In this document: piece after piece, positions 17,577 to 27,016 of the stretch
Position numbering within the stretch: position 1 is the stretch's first letter
Layout: the number at the start of each line of letters is the position of its first letter
Origin: Woeseiaceae bacterium
Lineage (GTDB): Bacteria > Pseudomonadota > Gammaproteobacteria > Steroidobacterales > Woeseiaceae
Direction: 5' to 3'
Length of the DNA stretch: 64,000 bases
Assembly (NCBI GenBank): GCA_021773135.1
Contig: JAJFKP010000007.1
Location: forward strand, 1-64,000
Notes under the pieces: generated by a model
Told to the model about the DNA's origin: nothing
Database searches by the model: none
What the model saw: the letters and a program-made list of their open reading frames with translations, nothing else
Made by a program: the position numbers and the translations under genes

Positions 17577-18446
17577 ATGAAGCCTTTGCATATTTTAACT
17601 TTTGGCGCACATCCGGATGACAATGAACTTAATGTCGGTGGATGTGCGGCCATGTGGGCGGCGGAAGGGCATAAAGTCAAATTTGTATCGGCAACAAATG
17701 GCGATGTTGGACATGCTTTCAAGTCTGGCAGAGAGCTGGCAGAGATTCGAAAAAAAGAGGTAGAAGCTGCCGCAGAAATTTTAGGCATAGAGACTGACGT
17801 GATGGATGTTCATGATGGTGAACTTATGCCATCACTTGAAAATCGTTTGAAGTTTCTCAAAACCATTCGTGAATGGGAAGCTGACATTGTCATTGGGCAT
17901 CGCCCTTACGACTATCATCCTGATCACCGTTATACGGGCGTATTGATGCAGGATGCCGCATTCATGGTAATGGTGAAACATGTTCTTCCCGAGGTTCCCT
18001 GTTTAACGCACAACCCGGTGTTTTTATTCTCTTACGATCACTTTCAGACACCCATTCCATTTAATCCCACCATTACTGTTCCTGTTGATCCGGTCATGGA
18101 CAGAAAGATGGATGCTCTATGGTGCATGGAGTCGCAAATAGAGAGTTACTGGTATAAAGACAACTTTGTCGACATGAATCCTGTTCCCAGCGAACCAGGG
18201 GCCAGGGCGCTCAGAAAACAGGAATTCGTTGATCAATTTCAATGGAAGCCTGTCTGGAGCAGGCAGGCGGATCAATACAGAGAGCTGATTCGGCACACCT
18301 ATGGAGCTGAAATAGCCGCACAAACGAAGTATGCCGAGTCCTTTGAAGTTTGTGAGTACGGCAGGCAGCCGACCCAGGACGAACTGAAAAACCTGTTTCC
18401 CAACATTGCTGTCCAGTTCGATAAACACCTGGGACAGAAACTGTAG
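17577..18446 (+). CDS. PIG-L/LmbE family deacetylase
   Basis: 289 residues. The zinc-binding motif AHPDDNELNVGG (12-23) and the second His motif DYHPDHR define the PIG-L family, which removes acyl groups from N-acetylglucosamine-type amino sugars. GGAG-type ribosome binding site in GTAAGGAGATCGTCC. Base use is more A/T-rich than its neighbours, suggesting a separate origin. It follows the transporter, consistent with handling an imported sugar conjugate. Confidence 0.88.
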   Translation: MKPLHILTFGAHPDDNELNVGGCAAMWAAEGHKVKFVSATNGDVGHAFKSGRELAEIRKKEVEAAAEILGIETDVMDVHDGELMPSLENRLKFLKTIREWEADIVIGHRPYDYHPDHRYTGVLMQDAAFMVMVKHVLPEVPCLTHNPVFLFSYDHFQTPIPFNPTITVPVDPVMDRKMDALWCMESQIESYWYKDNFVDMNPVPSEPGARALRKQEFVDQFQWKPVWSRQADQYRELIRHTYGAEIAAQTKYAESFEVCEYGRQPTQDELKNLFPNIAVQFDKHLGQKL

Positions 18447-18475
18447 AACACCACGACCCGGTGAGTGTCACACGG

Positions 18476-19744
18476 TCAGTCTGGGTATCCCATCTGCTGC
18501 AAACCCAACGAACTCAGGTGCTGTTTGGTGCAGCGGCCCTTGAAATCCGTTTCGAAATCTTCGGCTGCAAAATCCGGCGCCGAACGGCCTGCCTCGAACG
18601 TTTCTTGCTGCAGTTTCGCATAGACACGATTTTTGGCGCAGTCGGGGACTGGTGCTATGTACATGACGCTGGAAAAACCGCTGCCGCGATGTTCATCCTC
18701 GACACCGTGCAGCACGTCAGGATGCCAGAAAACGGTGTCACCGGGCTCCACTTGTGGAATGGATCCGTAGCCTCTCAGCAATAGATCGTGGTATTCCTTC
18801 ACGATCATCATCGCGCGACACGCGGCCGCGCCGCACAGCTCGTCCTCCGGAACATCTTCCTGCAATGCCCGCAGCAGCATCCAGACCATCGCGTTAGCGA
18901 CCGGTAGCAGTTGCAGTGTGCCGTCGTTGGGCCCTTGCGGTGTGAGTGCCGTCCAACCCTGGAACGTGCGGAACATGCGGCAGACTGCGGGTGAGGGAAT
19001 CTCTTTTATTTCTGTTCGTCCCCAGGCTTCGAACGGGTCGTACTGCGTGAGGTCGCCGCCGAAGACGTGACGATAGACCTTGTCACGGTAGGCCGGGTCG
19101 ATCCAGCGCTCGATTGAGCCGGCATCGACGTGCGGCGACAGCCCGAGTGAGACATCGCCCGGATGACGAAAGCGCACACGATCCGCATACAGCAGATCGT
19201 GATCAGGGTCGAATACAGATCCCTCCGGCGAGTCCACGCGCCAAAGTCTGTTCAGGAAGCGCTTCACCGCAGCCATCGCAGGATCGGTTCGCGCCTCCAT
19301 CTGCACCTGCGACCAGTAGACACCATAGATCTGCGGCTTGTCGCTCGCCAGGGTGCTGAAATAGTCGTCGACAGCACCGCTGGCGGAGAGCTTTTCGAGG
19401 TAGTTGTTGTTGGTGAGGTATTCGTCGAGCTGCCGGTTCCAGTCAACGACGCGCTGGTCTTCGAACACATTCCGAATCACAAGGCAGCCGCGCTGGCGAA
19501 TCTTGGCCTTCTGTTCATCCGTTACCTGATCAAGTTGCTGGAAGTCGAGATCGGGCACCGGTTGTATGCCTTGAGCACGTTCCTGAACGATTTCTTCTAT
19601 CTGGGCCTCGACGGACCGGGCGATACTCGCAAAGCGAGCTGGCATGTCCGTAATCCGGGCACGCAGTTTGCGCTTGGTATCGACAATACGCGCCCGGTAG
19701 GGCTCGTTTGCAGCATTGGCTTTTTGCCTGGCTTCCTGGAGCAT
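18476..19744 (-). CDS. DUF1479 (YbiU-like) 2-oxoglutarate oxygenase-type protein
   Basis: 422 residues from ATG 19744, chosen because GGAGGAAGC precedes it. The sequence matches the YbiU/DUF1479 family over its whole length. The jelly-roll metal site is visible as LSPHVDAGSIERW (HxD) and DTVFWHPDVLHGVEDEH (distal His), with a following region RGSGFSSVMYIAPVPD. It probably acts as an Fe(II)/2-oxoglutarate oxygenase; substrate unknown. It stands 240 bases downstream of the TIM-barrel isomerase gene on the same strand. The 243-base gap between them holds no gene. Confidence 0.85.
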   Translation of the reverse strand: MLQEARQKANAANEPYRARIVDTKRKLRARITDMPARFASIARSVEAQIEEIVQERAQGIQPVPDLDFQQLDQVTDEQKAKIRQRGCLVIRNVFEDQRVVDWNRQLDEYLTNNNYLEKLSASGAVDDYFSTLASDKPQIYGVYWSQVQMEARTDPAMAAVKRFLNRLWRVDSPEGSVFDPDHDLLYADRVRFRHPGDVSLGLSPHVDAGSIERWIDPAYRDKVYRHVFGGDLTQYDPFEAWGRTEIKEIPSPAVCRMFRTFQGWTALTPQGPNDGTLQLLPVANAMVWMLLRALQEDVPEDELCGAAACRAMMIVKEYHDLLLRGYGSIPQVEPGDTVFWHPDVLHGVEDEHRGSGFSSVMYIAPVPDCAKNRVYAKLQQETFEAGRSAPDFAAEDFETDFKGRCTKQHLSSLGLQQMGYPD

Positions 19745-19987
19745 GCTTCCTCCGCCACGGGACATGTTGCGAGTGTACCGCGAATTTTCATTCTGCAACC
19801 GGCGTGAAGCCGCCACGAATTAATCGATCAATTTCACCGCCGCGTACCCGAGTAACGAGCGCCCGTAGCGGCGCTCGCGCTCGTAGAAAATTCCCGTCGA
19901 GTCGTGCGCTAGAACACGACCGGCCATCAGGCCCGTTCAAGTCTGCAGCAACCGGTCACCTGGCGCTCGCAGCGATACTCGGTCAGG

Positions 19988-21034
19988 TCAATCCAGTCCC
20001 AGGATCCGCCGGTTTTTCTGCTGGTCCGGCGCCGCACCCGCGAAGTCATCGGCGGCCCTGTCGGTTACCCGGATCATGTGGTCGGCGATAAACGGCGCGC
20101 CTTCCGCAGCCCCCTGATCCGGATGTTTGAGGCAGCATTCCCATTCAAGTACAGCCCAGCCGGGAAAGTCGTATTGCGCGAACTTCGAAAAGATTGCCCG
20201 AAAATCGATCTGGCCGTCTCCGGGTGAACGAAACCGTCCCGGGCGTTCCGGCCAGTCGAGATAGCCACCGTAGGCGCCTGCCTTGCCGGTCGGGTTGAAT
20301 TCGGCGTCCTTCACATGAAATGCACGTATGCGGTCGTGGTAAAAGTCGATGAACTGCAGATAGTCGAGTTGCTGCAGCATGAAATGACTGGGGTCGTAAA
20401 GAATATTGGCGCGCGGGTGGTCATCGACTGCATCCAGGAATCTCTCGAACGTTATGCCGTCATGCAGATCTTCACCGGGATGCAATTCGAAGCAGGCATC
20501 AACGCCTGCATCTTCGAAAGCGTCGAGCAGCGGCCGCCAGCGCCGCGCCAGCTCTGCAAAGCCTTCTTCAACGAGGCCGGCGGGCCGTTGTGGCCACGGA
20601 TAAAAAGTGTGCCAGAGAAGCGCGCCGGAAAACGTTGCATGTGCCGCAAGACCGAAATTTGCGCTCGCCTTTGCGCCCATTCTTACCTGCTCGGCAGCCC
20701 ATTCTGCTTTGGCTTTTTCATCGCCCCGGATAGACGCCGGCGCGAACGTGTCGAACATATCACCATAGGCAGGGTGGGATGCAACCAACTGACCCTGCAG
20801 GTGGGTCGACAGTTCTGATATCTCGATGCCCGCATCGGCGCAGATGCCGGCAATTTCGTCACAATAGTCCTTGCTGGTCGCGGCACGTTCGAGATCAATC
20901 AGGCGCGCGTCCCAGGTCGGAATCTGGACGCCCTTGTAGCCCAGCGACGCCGCCCACTTGACCATCGTGCCGAGCTCATTGAACGGTGCTTCGTCGCCAA
21001 CATACTGCGCGAGAAAAATTGCAGGTCCTTTCAT
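19988..21034 (-). CDS. Sugar phosphate isomerase/epimerase-like TIM-barrel protein
   Basis: 348 residues of the xylose isomerase-like (AP_endonuc_2) fold. Metal-binding candidates: CFELHPGEDLHDG, NILYDPSHFMLQQ, AFHVKDAEFNP and AVLEWECC. Such proteins epimerise or isomerise keto sugars, or act as 3-keto-glucoside or inosose processing enzymes. AGGAATAACG precedes the ATG. Last of five genes on this strand (25.6 to 20.0 kb), 33 bases after the Gfo/Idh/MocA gene, so it probably shares a pathway with it. Confidence 0.85.
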   Translation of the reverse strand: MKGPAIFLAQYVGDEAPFNELGTMVKWAASLGYKGVQIPTWDARLIDLERAATSKDYCDEIAGICADAGIEISELSTHLQGQLVASHPAYGDMFDTFAPASIRGDEKAKAEWAAEQVRMGAKASANFGLAAHATFSGALLWHTFYPWPQRPAGLVEEGFAELARRWRPLLDAFEDAGVDACFELHPGEDLHDGITFERFLDAVDDHPRANILYDPSHFMLQQLDYLQFIDFYHDRIRAFHVKDAEFNPTGKAGAYGGYLDWPERPGRFRSPGDGQIDFRAIFSKFAQYDFPGWAVLEWECCLKHPDQGAAEGAPFIADHMIRVTDRAADDFAGAAPDQQKNRRILGLD

Positions 21035-21067
21035 CGTTATTCCTTACCGTGTCACTAAGTCGCTGTA

Positions 21068-22225
21068 TTAGTTATCACCGCCGTCGAGCCGCGTCCAGGC
21101 CGATTCGTTGCGGCTGCTGAGCAGCGCCGCACGAATGAAGCGCATGCCAGCAACACCATCCGCTACCGAGGCGCAGCCGGTGTCGCCATGCGCCGGGTAG
21201 TCACGCACGGCGCGGGCGAAGCCCGCATAGAGATTCGCGAAAGCTTCGAGATAGCCCTTCGGATGCCCGCCCGGCGTGCGACAGGCTGCGATGGCCGGCT
21301 CCGACAGGTAACCGGCGTTTGTGCCGGGACGCAATACCTGGTCGGGCTGGCCGCGATATTTAATCGTCATCGCATTGGGCGCTTCCTGTGCCCAGAAAAT
21401 GCTCCCGGCGTCGCCGTAAATCTCGATACGCAGGGCATTCAGTGCGCCGCTGCATACCTGGCTGGCGGATAGCAGGCCGGATGCGCCGTTCGCGAGGTGG
21501 AACATCGCTGCGCCATCGTCGTCAAGCGTGCGTCCGGCTACAACAGTGCGCAGCTCCGCCGCAACTTCAGTAATGCTGAGCCCTGTCGTAAATTCGACCA
21601 GGTTGAACGCGTGAGTACCGATGTCGGCAAACGCGCCAGCCTCTCCGCTGCGTGCCGGGTCGCTACGCCACAGCGCCTGTTTGCTTGCCTTGGTATCTTC
21701 TGCGCGCGAAAGCCAGTCCTGTAAATAACTGACGGCAACGCGACGAACCTCACCGATTTCACCTGCTGCAATTCGCTCACGCGCCTCAATAACGAGCGGA
21801 TGGCCGACATACGGATGAGTCAGGCCGAAAAGCAGGCCACTCTGATCAACCGCTCTTGCCACTCGAAGTGCATCTTCCAGGTGACCAGCGATGGGTTTGT
21901 CACAGATGACATGCACGCCCGCGCTCAACGCCGCACATGCCACGTCTGCGTGCGAATCGTTCGGCGTCACAATCGACACACATTGAATCCGTTCGTGTGG
22001 CGGCAATTCGGCTTCCCGCGCAAACATTTCGGCGAATGTTCCATATGCGCGATCCGCCGCCAGGCCCAGTTCGACGCCGAAGGCCCTTGACGCATCCGCG
22101 TCGCTGCTGAACGCGCCGGCAACCAGGTCAATGTCGCCCGTGATGTTGGCGGCCGTCCTGTGAACTGCGCCAATCAGTGCGCCGCTGCCGCCGCCGACCA
22201 TTCCCATTCGAATTTTCTTCGTCAC
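21068..22225 (-). CDS. Gfo/Idh/MocA-family oxidoreductase
   Basis: 385 residues from GTG 22225 (GGGAGCGGC upstream). Rossmann loop GMVGGGSGALIG, the EKP-like HVICDKPIAGHLEDA (Lys), a catalytic-type GAFADIGTHAFNLVEF (Asp/His) and SVADGVAGMRFIRAALLS near the end define the family. NAD(P)-dependent oxidation or reduction of a cyclitol or sugar is expected. It lies between DUF1080 and the TIM-barrel isomerase in one operon. This set is often found in glycoside catabolism through 3-keto intermediates. Confidence 0.9.
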   Translation of the reverse strand: MTKKIRMGMVGGGSGALIGAVHRTAANITGDIDLVAGAFSSDADASRAFGVELGLAADRAYGTFAEMFAREAELPPHERIQCVSIVTPNDSHADVACAALSAGVHVICDKPIAGHLEDALRVARAVDQSGLLFGLTHPYVGHPLVIEARERIAAGEIGEVRRVAVSYLQDWLSRAEDTKASKQALWRSDPARSGEAGAFADIGTHAFNLVEFTTGLSITEVAAELRTVVAGRTLDDDGAAMFHLANGASGLLSASQVCSGALNALRIEIYGDAGSIFWAQEAPNAMTIKYRGQPDQVLRPGTNAGYLSEPAIAACRTPGGHPKGYLEAFANLYAGFARAVRDYPAHGDTGCASVADGVAGMRFIRAALLSSRNESAWTRLDGGDN

Positions 22226-22260
22226 GCCGCTCCCTCGCGAACTGTTTGCTCCAGCAACCG

Positions 22261-23229
22261 TTATTGTGCCGGTGTCAGCGTAATCTGACGAAAGCTGATC
22301 TGATCGTGATCGCCCTGCAACATCAGGGGTCCGGGCAATCCTTCATTGCTGTCCAGTGCGCCGCCGGTAATTCCAGGCACTACCCGATCGCGGATGATGG
22401 TCCTGCCGTTCAGTTCCACCGTAATGCGACGGCCAAGCAGTGTAATGTCGTAAACCTGCCATTCGTTTGCCGCCCGTGCCGCATTGGCAGTCGGTGTCAG
22501 GAAGCCGTAAACGCCCCCGATGCGCAATGGATCGAGTGCCTTGCCCAGGTCATCCTGGATCTGCACTTCGTAACGGCCGCGGAGGTACAGGCCGCTGTTG
22601 CTGCCGGGGGGATATCTAAACTCGACGTGCAGGCGAAAATCCTCGAAGGACCGCTCCGAAATCAGGTCGACGCATGGCGGCGTCGCCACCAGAAGACTGT
22701 CTGCAACGGACCAGCATCCGGGCTGCGCATCGCTGCGTGGCCGCCAGCCCTCGAGGTTCCGACCATTCCACAGCTCGAGCGATTCGCCCCACTGGGGCGC
22801 ATTTTGCCGCTCGAGAGAAGGCGCACGCACTGCGCTCCACGCAAGCGTCTTGCCGCTACTGTCGACCGTAGTGCCCTCAAGTCGGTCTCCGCTTAACGCG
22901 CCCACGAAATGCAGGTCGTCCGGGTTTTGTTCGTATTGCACGGGGACCCGAAATTCGAGACTCCCGTTGTCGTAATTAATTGCAGCGAGGTGCCGAGCAC
23001 TACCGAAACGACCGACGAAACGGCCCATCAATTGCCACTCGGTGCGCAGCTGTACTTCGAGCCATGACGGATAATTGCCATCCGGAGATGCGACGGTCAA
23101 GTCCCAGCGGCCAAGGACCGCATCGGCAAATCCCGGCGCCGGTCGTTGCGCGAAAACGGAACCGACTGAGAACAGCAATATCGCTGTCAGCAATAGCCTG
23201 ATGTGCTGTTTGTGCGGCGAGTTCTGCAT
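22261..23229 (-). CDS. DUF1080 (3-keto-disaccharide hydrolase-type) exported protein
   Basis: 322 residues with a signal peptide (RLLLTAILLFSVGSVFAQ). The second half is the DUF1080 fold: ESLELWNGRNLEGWRPR, ERSFEDFRLHVEFRYPPGSN, SGLYLRGRYEVQI, GGVYGFLTPTANAARAANEWQ and a closing GPLMLQGDHDQISFRQITL. The concanavalin-like DUF1080 family includes 3-keto-disaccharide hydrolases. The first 120 residues form an extra beta domain. Periplasmic cleavage of a glycoside oxidised by the GMC protein is a reasonable role. Confidence 0.85.
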   Translation of the reverse strand: MQNSPHKQHIRLLLTAILLFSVGSVFAQRPAPGFADAVLGRWDLTVASPDGNYPSWLEVQLRTEWQLMGRFVGRFGSARHLAAINYDNGSLEFRVPVQYEQNPDDLHFVGALSGDRLEGTTVDSSGKTLAWSAVRAPSLERQNAPQWGESLELWNGRNLEGWRPRSDAQPGCWSVADSLLVATPPCVDLISERSFEDFRLHVEFRYPPGSNSGLYLRGRYEVQIQDDLGKALDPLRIGGVYGFLTPTANAARAANEWQVYDITLLGRRITVELNGRTIIRDRVVPGITGGALDSNEGLPGPLMLQGDHDQISFRQITLTPAQ

Positions 23230-23255
23230 GCAGTGACCATGTTAACAGTTGAATA

Positions 23256-23342
23256 TGGGGTCGAACCGATTTAATTGATACACCGAAATTCGGTTCGACC
23301 CCATATTCCTTGGTGTATCAATTAAATCGGTTCGACCCCTTT
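23256..23342. repeat. Inverted pair of REP palindromes (BIME-like)
   Basis: A full palindrome (23256-23302, including ATATGGGG/CCCCATAT outer pairing) is followed by an inverted left-arm block (GGTGTATCAATTAAATCGGTTCGACCCC). The second block is the reverse complement of the first block's left part, so the whole makes a longer hairpin. It sits inside the five-gene set between GMC and DUF1080 and could attenuate the downstream genes. Confidence 0.88.
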
Positions 23343-23347
23343 GTTGC

Positions 23348-25057
23348 TTAGATACTGCCTTCCCGCAACATCTCCACTGCTCCGGCGGCTGCCCGCGCTG
23401 TCAGCGCCATGTAGGTGAGCGATGGGTTCTGACATGCCGATGAGGTCATGCAGGCGCCGTCCGTGACGAACAGGTTGGGCACGTCATGCGCCTGGTTGTG
23501 CTCGTTGAGCACCGATGATTGCGGATCGCGGCCCATTCTAGCCGTGCCCATTTCGTGAATGCCGAGGCCGGGTGCAAACGCTTTGAACCCGGATTTGATG
23601 TTGGTCATGCCGACCGCCTCCATCATTTCCACAGCGTCCGCTTCGATGGCCTCGAGCATTGCCAGTTCGTTTTCGCGATGCTGGCAGTCAATCTGCAGGA
23701 TCGGAATGCCCCATTGATCCTTTCGCTTTTCGTCCAGCCAAACCCGGTTGCGAGTATCCGGCAACATCTCTCCGAAACCGGTCAGACTTAGCGTCCACGG
23801 TCCGGGACGGCGCAGGGCTGTCTTCATCTCTGCGCCGACGCCGGGGGTTGCCGTTCCCTGTTTCCAGCTCTGGCGGGAAGCCGCACCCTGGTAACCGAAC
23901 CCGCGCAGGAAACGTTCGTCTTTCTCATTGACGTTTCGAAACCGCGGCACGTAGCACCCAGACGCCCGTCGGCTGGACGCGTATTTGTCGAGGAAGCCGG
24001 GAAAAATGCCGGCGGCCGCGGGGCGGTCGAGATGATCCATCAAACACTGTCCGAGTGTGCCACTGCTGTTGGCAAGCCCGTTCGGGAATTGCTCCGACGT
24101 CGAATTCAAAAGGATCTGCGTGCTGCCCAGGGTCGACGCGCAAAGGAATACCATGCGGCCACTGTACGAGCGGCCGTCCTTCGAATTCGCGTCAATGACG
24201 TTGACACCTGTCGCACGATTGCTTGCCGCATCGAAATTTACGCCGGTGACAATTGCGTCGGTGACGGTGGTCAGGTTGCCCGTCCGCTCGGCTGCCGGCA
24301 GCGTCGCCGACAAACTTGAGAAATACGCGCCGAACGAACAGCCGCGCTGGCATTCATTGCGATTCATGCAGCGCCCGCGTCCCAGTGCGAGCTGTTCGTC
24401 GGTCGGCGCAGTCAGGTGTGCCGCCCGGCCAATGATCAGCTTCCGATCGGAGTACGAGCTTTCGAGTCTTTTATTGATTTCCTGCTCGACGCAGTTCATC
24501 GGAAACGGCGGCTGGAACTTGCCGTCCGGAAGCTGCGGCAAGCCCTCAAACGATCCGCTTATGCCAGCGAACGTTTCTACGTGGTCGTACCAGGGTGCGA
24601 TGTCTTTGTAGCGGATTGGCCAATCAACACCATGACCGTCATTCGCGTTTGCCTCGAAGTCGAGGTCGCTCCACCGGTAGCACTGCCGGTGCCACAGTAT
24701 TGATCGACCCCCGAGCTGATAGCCGCGGATCCAGGCAAAAGGTTTGTCGTCCGGCGTTGCGTAAGGGTGCTCGCGGTCGTTGACGAAAAAGTGCTTTGTG
24801 AAATCCGTGAATGCGTAGCAGTCTTTCTGCACTGCATAGTCGCGCTCGACCTCCTGCTCCGGAATCTGCCCGCGGTACGGCAACTCCCAGTTACCTTTCC
24901 CCTCGGTGACGTAGTCCTCACGATGGGTGACCTTCCGGCCACGCTCGACCAGCAGCACTTTGAGGCCGCGCTCGCATAATTCCTTGGCGGCCCAGCCGCC
25001 GCTGATGCCGGAACCGACCACGATGGCGTCGAAGTCAGCGTTCACTTCAGAGGCCAT
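23348..25057 (-). CDS. GMC-family FAD oxidoreductase, dehydrogenase large subunit
   Basis: 569 residues from ATG 25057. FAD-binding DAIVVGSGISGGWAAKEL, the GGRSILWHRQCYRW loop, GRCMNRNECQRGCSFGAYFS (Cys-rich loop), the HEMGTARMG motif and the C-terminal TDGACMTSSACQNPSLTYMA (normally Asn/His active-site region). Belongs with the glucose-methanol-choline group that works with a gluconate dehydrogenase subunit 3-like partner, such as sugar 3-dehydrogenases. Its start overlaps the partner's end by 11 bases, so the two are coupled and probably form a periplasm-facing complex. Confidence 0.9.
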   Translation of the reverse strand: MASEVNADFDAIVVGSGISGGWAAKELCERGLKVLLVERGRKVTHREDYVTEGKGNWELPYRGQIPEQEVERDYAVQKDCYAFTDFTKHFFVNDREHPYATPDDKPFAWIRGYQLGGRSILWHRQCYRWSDLDFEANANDGHGVDWPIRYKDIAPWYDHVETFAGISGSFEGLPQLPDGKFQPPFPMNCVEQEINKRLESSYSDRKLIIGRAAHLTAPTDEQLALGRGRCMNRNECQRGCSFGAYFSSLSATLPAAERTGNLTTVTDAIVTGVNFDAASNRATGVNVIDANSKDGRSYSGRMVFLCASTLGSTQILLNSTSEQFPNGLANSSGTLGQCLMDHLDRPAAAGIFPGFLDKYASSRRASGCYVPRFRNVNEKDERFLRGFGYQGAASRQSWKQGTATPGVGAEMKTALRRPGPWTLSLTGFGEMLPDTRNRVWLDEKRKDQWGIPILQIDCQHRENELAMLEAIEADAVEMMEAVGMTNIKSGFKAFAPGLGIHEMGTARMGRDPQSSVLNEHNQAHDVPNLFVTDGACMTSSACQNPSLTYMALTARAAAGAVEMLREGSI

Positions 25058-25649
25058 AGGTGAACCCCAGGTCAAACCAGGCACGCACGTCCTCGTCAAC
25101 CGACATGCAGTGTTTGTAGGGACCCGGGAGCGCTTCGTATTGCAGTTCCTCTGTCGCGCCAATCTCGGAAGAATAGAAACTGAACAACACCATTTTCTTC
25201 AGCTCTACGAAGAAAGTGTCGCCGGCATTGTCCGCATAGGCCGCTGCATCCACTGCGCGGAGCACGTCGAGTTGCTCCTCAGGTGCCAGGTCGACAAAGC
25301 TTTCGCCGTCGGGTCGTTTAAGCTCCGTATCCAGTTGCTCTAGACCGCGTACGTAGCGAGCCTGCCTTTCGGGCGATGCCCACTCGGCAAGCATCAGGTC
25401 GACAAAGTGGTGCACGCCAATGGCGTGCGCACCCGGCGTGGCGGTCTCGGGGATCATTACGTCGACGATCCGCTCGATCAGTGCAAACTGGTCCGCGTCG
25501 AAAAACGCCGGTGGTTCGCCTGCAGCGGCAGCGCTGGCCGCACGACTCATGAACGTGCTGAGCTGCGTTGCCGCAATGGCGCCACCCAACAGCGATGCCG
25601 CACCTTGTATCGCTTTGCGACGCGTCAGCAGATTTCGGTCATCCCGCAT
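25047..25649 (-). CDS. Gluconate 2-dehydrogenase subunit 3-family protein
   Basis: 200 residues. The Tat-type signal NLLTRRKAIQGAASLLGGAI, then AFFDADQFALIERIVDVMIPETATPGA and the C-terminal PYKHCMSVDEDVRAWFDLGF match the small subunit 3 of membrane gluconate/glucoside dehydrogenases. It probably escorts the GMC subunit through Tat and stabilises it. First gene of the operon; divergent from the isomerase gene at 25922. No cytochrome subunit is nearby. Confidence 0.9.
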   Translation of the reverse strand: MRDDRNLLTRRKAIQGAASLLGGAIAATQLSTFMSRAASAAAAGEPPAFFDADQFALIERIVDVMIPETATPGAHAIGVHHFVDLMLAEWASPERQARYVRGLEQLDTELKRPDGESFVDLAPEEQLDVLRAVDAAAYADNAGDTFFVELKKMVLFSFYSSEIGATEELQYEALPGPYKHCMSVDEDVRAWFDLGFTYGL

Positions 25650-25921
25650 CTCGAGTTCCCCGTGACATTGCCGGCCAACGATTATTTTGTCATTTTCAAC
25701 AGACCATCACAGCAATTTTCTGACTGGTTGAGCAGCAGCGGGTATAAAGGCAGCAGAAAAACGCCATCGATTGTGCGTGGGCGATTGGCTATCGCCTGAA
25801 TCGCCCCGGCGTCCTTAACTGTGGCGTTTCGTGTAGGCTCTAAACATGCAGATAAATCGCTAGTGGATTTTGAGTCGTTGCTGCCGTGTAATTCCTGGTC
25901 ACGGTTTACTGAGGAGGAGCA

Positions 25922-26857
25922 ATGCGACGCAGAACGTTCCTGAAAGAGTTCGGTGCCGGCACGATGCTGCTCGGAAGTGGCGGCCTGCTCACTGCATGCG
26001 GGCGGGATGACAGTGGTGGCAGCCAACAGATCGGCGTGCAGTTGTTCACACTCAGGAACCAGTTGCAGGCGGATGTCAGAAAGACACTCGCCGATGTTGC
26101 AGCGATCGGCTACCAGGAAGTTGAGCCATTCGGCCTCGGCGGAAACGCGTTTGTGAATGACCCGTTCTTCGGTCATTCCGCGCAGGAATTCCGAAACTTT
26201 TTGACCGATGCCGGTCTTGGCGCACCGCTTGCACACATCAGCGGCGCCGCGATGAATATTGCAGAAATTGCGGATCTCGCGCAGGAAATAGGGGTGCATC
26301 ACCTGGTCGTCGGCATGGCTCCGGATTTCCTGACCTATGGAAACGGCGAGATCAAGGTCACGGGCGTCACCGGACGCGACCAGGTCGACAGGATTGCAGA
26401 ACGCCTTAACCGGCAGGGCGAGATGGCTCGCGCAAGCGGCATTGGCTTCGCTTATCACAATCATCACATGGAGTTTGTGTCGATCGGTGATGAAAACGCC
26501 TTTGATTACTTGTTCGCACAGGTGGACGCCGACCTGGTCAGGATTGAGCTCGACATCGGCTGGACCCTTGTAGCGGGCGCCGATCCCATTGAATTGCTGC
26601 AGCGTTACGCCGGCCGGGTTATCTCCGTGCACCTCAAGGATTACGATCCGCGTTTGCCGCCAGGCGATGACGCGACAATCTATCCGATATCCGAACAGGC
26701 GCAACTCACCGAACCCGGGTCCGGCCCCACAGACTTCAAACCGGTAATGGCGGCGCTCGATGCAACCGGCGTAGACCACCGCTTTGTCGAAATTGACGTG
26801 GCGCCCGAGCCCGTTGCTGCTGTCGCCCGCGGCTACGACTACCTGACCGCCCTGTAG
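25922..26857 (+). CDS. Tat-exported sugar isomerase/epimerase-like lipoprotein
   Basis: 311 residues, AGGAGGAGCA directly upstream. The N-terminus MRRRTFLKEFGAGTMLLGSG carries a twin-arginine motif and a lipobox (LLTACG), so a Tat-exported lipoprotein is predicted. The rest is a xylose isomerase-like TIM barrel: GVQLFTLRNQL, YHNHHMEF, RIELDIGWTLVAGAD, VISVHLKDYDPR, FVEIDVAPEP. Divergent from the GMC operon across a 270-base gap that must hold both promoters. A second isomerase of this type is at 19988-21034; the two probably act in different compartments. Confidence 0.88.
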   Translation: MRRRTFLKEFGAGTMLLGSGGLLTACGRDDSGGSQQIGVQLFTLRNQLQADVRKTLADVAAIGYQEVEPFGLGGNAFVNDPFFGHSAQEFRNFLTDAGLGAPLAHISGAAMNIAEIADLAQEIGVHHLVVGMAPDFLTYGNGEIKVTGVTGRDQVDRIAERLNRQGEMARASGIGFAYHNHHMEFVSIGDENAFDYLFAQVDADLVRIELDIGWTLVAGADPIELLQRYAGRVISVHLKDYDPRLPPGDDATIYPISEQAQLTEPGSGPTDFKPVMAALDATGVDHRFVEIDVAPEPVAAVARGYDYLTAL

Positions 26858-26872
26858 TGGCACAACGATAAA

Positions 26873-26959
26873 AGGGGTCGAACCGACTTAATCGACACTC
26901 CGCGCGAAAAAGGGGTCGGACCGACTTAATCGACACTCCGAAAACCGGTTCGACCCCTT
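26873..26959. repeat. REP cluster (family A): two left arms, one right arm
   Basis: GGGGTCGAACCGACTTAATC, then GGGGTCGGACCGACTTAATC with the same CGACACTCCG spacer, then AAACCGGTTCGACCCC. The left arm and spacer are duplicated in tandem. Confidence 0.88.
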
Positions 26960-27016
26960 AACTTCCTAAAAAGCGGCGGATCTTCGACACATCTCGTTGT
27001 CCAATTCGCGAACATT

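Noticed and set aside
25682..26863. Long open frame on the minus strand opposite the TIM-barrel lipoprotein gene
   Set aside because: The plus strand encodes a clear Tat-exported isomerase with a strong ribosome site. The antisense frame has no motif and covers the promoter region.
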